Below are positions 55,958 to 64,000 of a DNA stretch of 64,000 bases, piece after piece. How positions within the stretch are numbered: position 1 is the stretch's first letter; each line of letters starts with the position of its first letter. Under the pieces are notes generated by a model. The model searched no databases, was not told the DNA's origin, and was given only the letters and a program-made list of their open reading frames with translations. A program made the position numbers and the translations under genes. Source of the stretch: an uncultured candidate division Zixibacteria bacterium (GTDB lineage: Bacteria; Zixibacteria; MSB-5A5; SM1-73); NCBI GenBank assembly GCA_903908285.1, contig CAIVRH010000035.1, positions 44,794-108,793 of the forward strand. The letters run 5' to 3'.

Positions 55958-57076
55958 GTGAGAAGATATAGACCGCATCATTCATTGCAAAGTAGTGATA
56001 ACAATGACCTCAGAATCATCCCAAGCACGCGATTTCAAGGCAGTAAGCGAAAAATATTACCTTGGCTTCACGAAATATTGAGTGACATCCGCTGCGATAC
56101 TGTGTTGGATGCTTTTGGCGGTAGCGGATGTGTAAGCTACCTCCTGAAACGCATGGGGAAGCAAGTCACTTTCAACGACTGCTTCAGTTGGAATTACATC
56201 TTAGGTCAGGCTATTGTCGCCAACGACCAAGTGACTTTGAGTGATGACGATGTTGATCGACTTTTAGCGCCCAGAACAGAATATCCTTGGGGACAAGTGG
56301 TTGCCACGAACTTTAGTGGCATCTATTACCTGGATTCAGAAAATGAATGGATTGATAAGGTAACAACGAACATCCTTGAATTGACTGGATATTCCGAGGA
56401 GGTACTACATTTTAAACAAGCCCTTGCCTTCTATTCCTTGTTTCAGGCATGCTTGGTAAAACGTCCGTTCAATCTATTCCATAGAAGGAATCTCGACGTT
56501 CGTCTACGGGATGTGTCGCGCAGCTTTGGGAATAAAGTAACGTGGGAAAGACCCTTCTCCGATTGGTTCCGCCGATTTGTTATAGAAGCAAATAGTTTGG
56601 TATTTGATTCACAGAAGCCATGTCGTGCCATTAATTGTGATGTGTTCGACATAGATCCTTCTGGCTTTGATATGGTATATCTTGACCCACCCTACGTCAA
56701 GAAAACTCCGGTTAGAGGGTGTACAAATTATTTGAGATACTATCACTTTTTAGAAGGACTGGCGACATATCATTCATGGGCGGAGCGAATTGATTATTCG
56801 ACACGAAATAGGCGTCTGAAAGAAAACCGAGAGGAACTATTATTTACACCGGACAATGTCATAGACAGTTTTGACCAACTTTTTAAGCAATTCAGAGATT
56901 CAACGATTGTAGTATCCTATAAGGCTGGTGGAATACCTTCGGTGGATACACTCAAAAGATTGCTTAAGAAACACAAGTCAAAGGTAAAATTGATCACTAA
57001 ATCTTATGTCTATGCACTTAACAGACAGAATGGCAATAAAAGACTCAATCGTGAATGTGTACTTGTAGGAGTATGA
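55958..57076 (+). CDS. D12-class DNA adenine-N6 methyltransferase
   Basis: The 372-residue protein has FQGSKRKILPWL near residue 27, then the SAM-binding motif LDAFGGSG and, at Asp243, the catalytic DPPY motif (YLDPPYVKK). This is the order of D12 (Dam-like) type II methylases. It should methylate adenine in a specific DNA site; the site is unknown. The start is GTG at 55958. One base after its stop comes the GHKL ATPase gene, then the AAA15 gene, so the three form an operon. The usual partner of such a methylase is a restriction nuclease; none is obvious here. Confidence 0.92.
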   Translation: MRRYRPHHSLQSSDNNDLRIIPSTRFQGSKRKILPWLHEILSDIRCDTVLDAFGGSGCVSYLLKRMGKQVTFNDCFSWNYILGQAIVANDQVTLSDDDVDRLLAPRTEYPWGQVVATNFSGIYYLDSENEWIDKVTTNILELTGYSEEVLHFKQALAFYSLFQACLVKRPFNLFHRRNLDVRLRDVSRSFGNKVTWERPFSDWFRRFVIEANSLVFDSQKPCRAINCDVFDIDPSGFDMVYLDPPYVKKTPVRGCTNYLRYYHFLEGLATYHSWAERIDYSTRNRRLKENREELLFTPDNVIDSFDQLFKQFRDSTIVVSYKAGGIPSVDTLKRLLKKHKSKVKLITKSYVYALNRQNGNKRLNRECVLVGV

Positions 57077-57077
57077 C

Positions 57078-58658
57078 GTGGATTGGCCTAAACACATAAC
57101 CGTAGATAAAAGAATCGTACAGATCCTCAGTGGAAGCACATACGAGAACTTTCCCAAAGCTGTAAGAGAATTGGTTACAAATAGCTATGATGCTGACGCT
57201 ACGGAAGTAAAAATTACTTTTGATGAAGTCAAGCAAAGCATGATAGTCTCTGACAATGGCACAGGAATGAGCGAAAGAGATTTTGACCTATATTTTCGCA
57301 TTGCTGGCCGTCGCCGCGAAAAGACTCCGCGCACCAAGAGTGGTCGCCAGATAGTTGGGCAATTTGGTGTGGGTTTCCTCGCAGTCTTCCCATTCTGTCG
57401 CGAGTTCCGAATTGAATCAAAAATGAAGGGGGCAGAAGAGGTTGTGTATGCCAGGATACCTACTGCACAGTATTTCACAGCAGACAACCGTCTGTTAGAC
57501 GTAAGTGATATCGTGATTGAAGGTGGTATGATAGAAAGTAGCGTAACGGACAAGGAGAAAAGCTATACTATTGTTGAATTAAAAGGTTTTACACGCTTGA
57601 CAGAAGCTTTTTTTAGTGAAAAATATGGATCCCGAAAACGGAAAAGCAGCATTGCCAAGTATGATGGTTTTAGTAGATTGATTTGGCAACTAGAAGAGGA
57701 CCTCCCGCTGCAATATGAGGATAAGTCTATTGAAAAGATCATGCAATCAACCCAAGGTGCTCCCCTGCGGGTGTTTGCTAACGGCAAAGAGTTACATAGG
57801 CGTACATATGGTAAGTCTGTATTGGACAAAAACAAAGGTCATCATGAGGAATTTGGAAAAATCAAGTTCCGCTATATCATACTAACCGATTATCAAGCCA
57901 TACAGCCAGTCGAGGCAAGATTTCTTAAGATCAGGAATCTAAATGTTGGTGTTGGGGATAGGACAACTTTTGGTGTTGGTGCGACTGGTCCTCGCTCGCG
58001 ATTGCATCACTTGTCAGGTGAAATACATGTCCTTGAAGGCTTGAATGATCTCCTAGCGGTGAACCGCGACCAATTCAATTATAGCCCTGATTATGAAGAT
58101 ATGAAGGAATATTTTGCAAGTAAGCTAAGATGGCTATCCGGACAACTTGAGGGGCTTCATGACCTGGACAGCCTATCTCCAAAGAGTGAAGGCGCTGCTC
58201 GAGTTGGCGACGTAAACCTCCTGGATCCTGTCAAGATGCATAAGATGGTTGAGAGGTTGGAAAAAAGCGGTTTCAAGGTGAAGACCACATCAGCCAAGGA
58301 AACGGCAACCAGTGCATCTATCACAGTAGACAGAAAGAGCAAGACAATCACGGTTCCCGCAGCCTCAGAAACCTTATATGGGAAAGTTGAAGTTCTAGGT
58401 GCCACCTACTCGCTTAAGCTTGACACATGGGATTGGCATACAGAGCCCCTTTTCCCGGCTTGTCGCATTGAAGACCAGACTATTGTTATTAACAGGGCAT
58501 ACCCTCTTTTCAAACAGCGTAAATATACTGATATTTTTGTTAAGCTTCATATGCTACTGATCAAAGAATACGAAAAAGGGACTTTAGCGCGAAAGGCATA
58601 TCAGGCACTTGTAGAGAATTTGCTTGCCTATTTTGATGATTATTTAAAAGGAGCATAG
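57078..58658 (+). CDS. GHKL (Hsp90/MORC-like) ATPase
   Basis: The 526-residue protein has the Bergerat ATP-binding fold: RELVTNSYDADAT (residues 30-42; Glu31 and Asn35 are the catalytic/Mg residues), SDNGTGM (G1) and GQFGVGFLAVF (G2/lid). The rest, about 340 residues, includes an S5-like transducer segment and a C-terminal domain that I cannot name. Prokaryotic MORC-like GHKL ATPases have been predicted to work in restriction-modification systems, where ATP-driven dimerisation could clamp DNA. The GTG start at 57078 has AGGAG six bases upstream and follows the methylase stop by one base. It lacks kinase or MutL-specific motifs. Cytoplasmic. Confidence 0.9.
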   Translation: MDWPKHITVDKRIVQILSGSTYENFPKAVRELVTNSYDADATEVKITFDEVKQSMIVSDNGTGMSERDFDLYFRIAGRRREKTPRTKSGRQIVGQFGVGFLAVFPFCREFRIESKMKGAEEVVYARIPTAQYFTADNRLLDVSDIVIEGGMIESSVTDKEKSYTIVELKGFTRLTEAFFSEKYGSRKRKSSIAKYDGFSRLIWQLEEDLPLQYEDKSIEKIMQSTQGAPLRVFANGKELHRRTYGKSVLDKNKGHHEEFGKIKFRYIILTDYQAIQPVEARFLKIRNLNVGVGDRTTFGVGATGPRSRLHHLSGEIHVLEGLNDLLAVNRDQFNYSPDYEDMKEYFASKLRWLSGQLEGLHDLDSLSPKSEGAARVGDVNLLDPVKMHKMVERLEKSGFKVKTTSAKETATSASITVDRKSKTITVPAASETLYGKVEVLGATYSLKLDTWDWHTEPLFPACRIEDQTIVINRAYPLFKQRKYTDIFVKLHMLLIKEYEKGTLARKAYQALVENLLAYFDDYLKGA

Positions 58659-58659
58659 A

Positions 58660-59868
58660 ATGAAGATAAAGAGTGTTGAAGTTAAAAACTACAGAAGTCT
58701 GAAGGAAGTGACCGTGAACTCGCTGAAGACGATCAACATGATTTATGGTTATAATAATACTGGTAAATCTAACTTCCTTCGGTTCATTGATTTAGTGTTT
58801 CGCCGGAAGGTGAGATCAACTTTTACCTCATACATGGAAGGTCTCGTTCGGAAAGAAGAGCGAAACGAGGAACCAACCGGCTGGTGGGAAGGTGAATTCA
58901 GAGATACTGCATACATGTTTACTGACGATAAGAGAGAATCAGGAATAACCTTTATCATTCTTATGGACGTTGCACATAGCGAGTTGGGGGGACTGCAAAA
59001 AAAACTTTCTACTGACTTTCTTTCAACTACTCATAGTATTGCTCACATCTGCTTTGAGGGAAATATTAGATCTGTTACCTACGATAATTCTGAAATATCC
59101 CTCACAAAGGTAATAATAAACAACAAAATAGCATACAATCCCTCAGCAAAAGTAGATATACAGCGTTATTTCCCTTCGTCGAAAAGCCTACTTGGCAAAG
59201 CAGAAACATTGAATTCTCTGTTGTCTATTTTCAATGACTGCGTTCTTTTCTTGGGTAGCGGGCGATATCTGACAGAGGAGCAAGAACTACCGAAGGTGCC
59301 TGGCAAACTTCAGGCGCAAAACGCTAAAAATTGGCTTTTCGAGTATTTCATGAACTCGCAGAAATACACTAAGTTCAGAGATTTTATTGCTTTCGTCAAG
59401 GAGTACCAAACCGCACATAAAGATGAAGACGCTGCAAAGAGGGCTTGGCGCCAGTGGCCATTTTCCACTGGTGAGGTAGGTTTTGCTCGGTTCGGGCAAA
59501 ATATTGAGATTATGTTGAGCAACACGAAGGGTAGGTTTCCTCTTTCCAGTTACGGCACTGGTGTCCAACAAATTTTATACCTCCTTGCTCGGCTATTCTT
59601 CACCCCAGCCCACATCGTGTTGATCGAAGAAATTGAACTGAACCTTTCTCCTACTGCCCAGAGAGAACTTTTCATCAATTTGAAACGGTTACTCGCGGCT
59701 CAATACCTGAATCAAGTGTTATTCACGACTCACTCGGACCACTTCAACTCCCGCAGTGACTTCCGTGTATATGAAGCAGTACTTGACCTAGATGGATATA
59801 CGAGTATCAACCGAAAGCCAGCCCGTGGTGCAACCTTCTTTAAGAGAGTCTTTGTCAATTGGCCTTAA
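58660..59868 (+). CDS. AAA15-family ATPase (RecF/OLD-like, no TOPRIM)
   Basis: The 402-residue protein has Walker A GYNNTGKSN (residues 30-38), an ABC-type signature SSYGTGVQQ, Walker B HIVLIEEIELNLSP and the H-loop TTHSDHF. This is the AAA15/OLD-type ABC ATPase plan, but it stops shortly after the H-loop and has no TOPRIM nuclease. It starts two bases after the GHKL gene with AAAAGGAG upstream, so it is the third gene of the operon. It probably acts as an ATP-dependent DNA clamp or sensor with the GHKL protein and methylase; this is an inference from context. Confidence 0.9.
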   Translation: MKIKSVEVKNYRSLKEVTVNSLKTINMIYGYNNTGKSNFLRFIDLVFRRKVRSTFTSYMEGLVRKEERNEEPTGWWEGEFRDTAYMFTDDKRESGITFIILMDVAHSELGGLQKKLSTDFLSTTHSIAHICFEGNIRSVTYDNSEISLTKVIINNKIAYNPSAKVDIQRYFPSSKSLLGKAETLNSLLSIFNDCVLFLGSGRYLTEEQELPKVPGKLQAQNAKNWLFEYFMNSQKYTKFRDFIAFVKEYQTAHKDEDAAKRAWRQWPFSTGEVGFARFGQNIEIMLSNTKGRFPLSSYGTGVQQILYLLARLFFTPAHIVLIEEIELNLSPTAQRELFINLKRLLAAQYLNQVLFTTHSDHFNSRSDFRVYEAVLDLDGYTSINRKPARGATFFKRVFVNWP

Positions 59869-60019
59869 CAAATACGTCATGAGGTTCGAGGTTCACACCT
59901 ATAAGCCGAAAGATTGTTGGAGTCCGTATGTCAAGAGCCCCTAGGCTCCTGACAATATATATCTCTCCAAGTTCTAACCTGCAGTCTCTCTTTCCCAAAA
60001 AAGAACAGATTCGCTCCAA

Positions 60020-60870
60020 CTTCGGTGGTGAAAACGACACCCTCCCAATAAGTGAAGGCACTAATGTTTTTGCATGCACCCAAATTCCTATGGAACCGAA
60101 GAATTGCTTATGCTTTTCCGCCAAAGGCTAATCCGTCCAGACTGACGCCCGTCTGGGCGTTCCATCCGTCGAAGATGGTGACAGTTCGACTTAGCTCACT
60201 GTCCCTGAGCGTAGTCGAAGGGAGCGTAAGTCGAACCATTCATCCGTTGACTGTTTTATCCCCCTCTCTGTTCTACGTTGAAAATCCCGTCCTTCGATTT
60301 ATTCAGGATGGTGAGCAGCAGCGAACCACCAACGGCGGGAGAGAGGGGGAAACAGGGGGAGAGGTTAAACTACAAATTCGGTACCACTTTGGTGGTGAAA
60401 ACGACACCCTCCCAATAAGTGGAGGCACTAATGTTTTTGCATGCACCCAAATTCTTATGAAACCAAGGAATTGCTTTTCCGCCAAAGGCTAATCCGTTGA
60501 CTGTTTTATCCCCCTCTCTGTTCTACGGAGAGGGGGAAACAGGGGGAGAGGTTGAACTACAAATTCGGTACTACTTCGGTGGTGAAAACGACACCCTCCC
60601 AATAAGTGAAGGCACTAATGTTTTTTGCATGCACCCAAATTCTCATGGAATCGAAGAATTGTTTTTGCTTTAATCTTGAATCTTGAATCTTGAATCTTGA
60701 ATTTTGAATTCTAAACTCTTAACTTTTAACTCTAAATTCTTAATTCAACCAATCACAAAGAACAAATTCAATACAACTTTGGTGGTGAAAGCGACGCGGT
60801 CCTAATAAGTGAAGGCACTAATGTTTTTTGCTTGTACCCAAATTCTTATTGAACCGAACAATTGCTTTTG
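60020..60870. repeat. Four-copy array of a 100-120-base repeat
   Basis: Copies starting near 60020, 60385, 60570 and 60770 share ggtggtgaaaacgacaccct, cccaataagtgaaggcacta, atgtttttgcatgcaccc and gaattgctt. Copies 2 and 3 are also joined by a shared stretch, ccgttgactgttttatcccc to aactacaaattcggta (about 60245-60385 and 60494-60570). This looks like tandem segmental duplication. The whole gap 59869-61563 has no supported gene; open frames across the repeats are by-products of the repeat. Confidence 0.75.
60135..60330. repeat. CCAGACGG palindrome and CCTGAG/TCGAAGG repeats
   Basis: GTCCAGACTGACGCCCGTCTGG lies at 60135-60157 (a near-palindrome), followed by CCTGAGCGTAGTCGAAGG (60184-60222) and CCTTCGATTTATTCAGGATGG (60289-60310). 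Confidence 0.5.
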
Positions 60871-60966
60871 CATTTATCTTAATCCTTGTCCTTGAACCTT
60901 AAACTTTGAACTTTAAACGCTTTTGCCTTTATTGAACCTTTGAACTCTTGAACTCTTGAACTTTTA
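60672..60966. repeat. Short tandem words (atcttga)n and (gaactctt)n
   Basis: The word atcttga repeats four times near 60672-60702. Words ttgaacctt and ttgaactc repeat at 60885-60966. These are simple repeats of the GTTCAAA/TTGAACC type. Confidence 0.5.
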
Positions 60967-61093
60967 TTCTCGAACTTTCCAATGGACTTTCTGATGATGA
61001 AAAAAATAAAAAACCACCACCCCCAAGCCCCCCATCGCCCCCAACCCCCCTTTCGGCGGGTCACACTTCCCCTCTTCTTTTAAGTCGGAGATC

Positions 61094-61318
61094 CCGTCCT
61101 TCGATTTACTCAGGATGGTGAGCGGAGTCGAACCACCAGAGGCGGGAAGAGGGGACTCAGGGGTGAGTTCCAGGACATTGAAAAAATAAAAAAAATGCAA
61201 TCCGCAAGTCCAGTAAGTCCAGTAAGTCCGGCAGTCGGGAGGTTTTCGGAGTGCAGAAGCTTGTCCACAAGATCCCGTCCTTCGCATAGCTCAGGATGGT
61301 GAGCGAAGCCGAACCACC
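61094..61318. repeat. Two CCTTCG..CTCAGGATGG repeats
   Basis: Copies at 61094-61137 and 61271-61318 share atcccgtccttcg, tcaggatggtgagcg and cgaaccacc. A short triple repeat agtccagta lies between them at about 61207-61229. Confidence 0.5.
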
Positions 61319-61495
61319 AAAGGCGGGGCTTCTGCATGCATTAGCAAGCTAATGCACTCCCGTTATTCTTTTTCGGTTTTTTGTCCCCCTGATAAGGGGG
61401 ATTCAGGGGGTTAAAAGAAGTTTCACTCTTTCATTTGTATTTCACTTGAACCCTTGACCCCTTGAATCCTCGACCCCTTGAACCCTTTAACAGAA

Positions 61496-61525
61496 AACCA
61501 GAACCCCGTTTCCGGAATTCTGGTT
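61496..61525 (-). terminator. Likely terminator of groEL
   Basis: On the minus strand AACCAGAA faces TTCTGGTT (8-bp stem, 14-base loop), continuing into TTTT. It lies about 40 bases after the groEL stop codon. Confidence 0.5.
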
Positions 61526-61563
61526 TTCGTTATCACCTAAAACCTATTACCTATCACCTAATT

Positions 61564-63267
<1,704 letters not shown>

Positions 63268-63314
63268 CTAAAACCACTTCAGTGTTGGAGGGTCGACTGC
63301 AAACTACGGACGAT

Positions 63315-63602
63315 TTATCCTATGATTGCAAAAATATCGCTTTCCCTCATGATCAGATACTCTATATTATCTACAGTGACTTCAGTTCCGGAATATTTTC
63401 CGTAGAGCACCCGGTCTCCCTTCTTTACTTCCATCGGGATTTTATCTCCCTCTTCACCCACCCGTCCAGGACCAACTTCCATCACCTCACCCTGCTGTGG
63501 CTTTTCTTTTGCCGTATCCGGAATGATTATACCTCCTCTTTTCGATTCTTCCGCTTCCAACGGCTTTATTAATACTCTATCAGCCAATGGTTTAACATGC
63601 AT
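63315..63602 (-). CDS. groS: Co-chaperonin GroES
   Basis: The 95-residue protein has [15 protein letters not shown] at the N-terminus, the mobile loop with [15 protein letters not shown], and the roof segment [14 protein letters not shown]. It caps GroEL. The ATG at 63602 follows GGAGG; groEL lies 119 bases downstream. Confidence 0.97.
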   Translation of the reverse strand: MHVKPLADRVLIKPLEAEESKRGGIIIPDTAKEKPQQGEVMEVGPGRVGEEGDKIPMEVKKGDRVLYGKYSGTEVTVDNIEYLIMRESDIFAIIG

Positions 63603-63690
63603 AATTGAACCTCCTTTAATAGGTTTAATAGTTTCAGCTGTTTACTTTTGGCTACCATTTCCAATATAGATGGATTTGCTTTCGGCATAA

Positions 63691-63717
63691 TTAGCACTCT
63701 ACGATATCGAGTGCTAA
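63691..63717 (-). promoter_or_regulatory. CIRCE operator (HrcA-binding)
   Basis: TTAGCACTC-N9-GAGTGCTAA is a perfect match to the CIRCE consensus. It lies between the promoter and the groES start, so HrcA repressor should control the operon. Confidence 0.97.
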
Positions 63718-63796
63718 TGAGTTTGCAAAAAAAATTGACTGCGTTTCTTCAATTCTCCGATGAAAAGACCATATTGCCTTTTAATCAGAGGATAAT

Positions 63797-63825
63797 TATA
63801 TAATATTCACCTTTTTTTGTCAACT
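63797..63825 (-). promoter_or_regulatory. Consensus sigma-70 promoter of groES-groEL
   Basis: On the minus strand TTGACA (63825-63820) and TATAAT (63802-63797) are both perfect and 17 bases apart. Transcription should begin near 63790, about 75 bases before CIRCE. Confidence 0.8.
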
Positions 63826-64000
63826 CTTTTTTTGCTTTTGTCAACGCAAATCAAAAATGTCAGGTTTTCTGCAAATTTAAAATGTCAGTAATTCATGGTT
63901 ACCAGCTCTGATTCCTTGGGTTCGATAAAGGAATTAAAGGATTTGGTCTTCTGCTTTGATATTGGTTTGTGTTTTAGCTTTTTGCCTGGGTAAAGGATGC
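63826..64000. other. Right edge of window, no supported gene
   Basis: The last 175 bases have no supported frame. The word atgtcag occurs twice (about 63859 and 63881) with similar spacing. Confidence 0.25.

Noticed and set aside
59928..60492. Plus-strand frames across the repeat array after the AAA15 gene
   Set aside because: Similar peptides arise from the repeated DNA unit itself; no ribosome site and no conserved domain.

Overview
The window (about 64 kb, mid GC) looks like chromosome from a Gram-negative, deep-branching bacterium, probably of the FCB or a neighbouring candidate-phylum group (Zixibacteria or KSB1-like); this placement is an inference. It has an LptD-type outer-membrane protein, an RND efflux pair, three large exported proteins ending in the NxPNPFN / FlgD-like C-terminal domain typical of type IX-like sorting in that group, many-PAS hybrid kinases, Ser/Thr kinases fused to TPRs, and gene gaps packed with short dispersed repeats. 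No rRNA, IS transposase, phage gene or CRISPR array was seen.

Layout. 1-9 kb: signalling genes (six-PAS hybrid histidine kinase, WYL regulator, NtrC-type sigma-54 activator, REC-GAF-PAS protein) with a PAP2 membrane phosphatase. 9-17 kb: RlmI-type rRNA methyltransferase, then a sigma-54-type promoter driving a 68-residue exported peptide and a degenerate sigma-54-activator ATPase, then a 1675-residue kinase/ATPase/TPR/GAF/sigma-54-activator fusion. 17-25 kb: polysaccharide deacetylase, MtfA-like peptidase, two small membrane proteins, an FHA protein and a Ser/Thr kinase-TPR protein. 25-30 kb: RND adaptor and pump, followed by a decayed second mtfA copy. 30-34.5 kb: an accessory block on the minus strand (two membrane proteins of unknown function around an overlapping pair: a putative nuclease-like protein and a TPR / deoxyribosyltransferase-TIR-like protein). 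35-45 kb: secreted proteins (papain-type protease, 14-repeat protein) and a membrane metallophosphoesterase. 45-52 kb: housekeeping block on the minus strand, lptD-galT-ruvX-mltG-tRNA-fMet. 52-55 kb: YVTN beta-propeller protein. 56-60 kb: a tight three-gene operon of D12-class DNA adenine methylase, GHKL (MORC/Hsp90-like) ATPase and AAA15 ATPase. 61.5-64 kb: groES-groEL with a perfect CIRCE operator and a consensus sigma-70 promoter.

How it fits together. Two loci look like defence or DNA-modification systems: the methylase-GHKL-AAA15 operon (55958-59868), which resembles predicted restriction-modification-linked GHKL systems but has no recognisable nuclease, and the nuclease-like/deoxyribosyltransferase-like pair (31267-33254). 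The sigma-54 theme recurs: one canonical activator, one giant activator with an altered GAFTGA loop, one stripped-down degenerate activator, and a good -24/-12 promoter in front of a small peptide gene.

Non-coding structure is unusually rich. There is a tRNA-fMet gene with a tandem degenerate copy and a more distant relic 20 kb away; a hairpin repeat placed just after the stop codons of several minus-strand genes; CCAGACGG palindromes; CCTGAG/TCGAAGG repeats; a 161-bp direct repeat pair; a four-copy array after the AAA15 gene; and GTTCAAA-type repeats, one of which is translated inside a protein.
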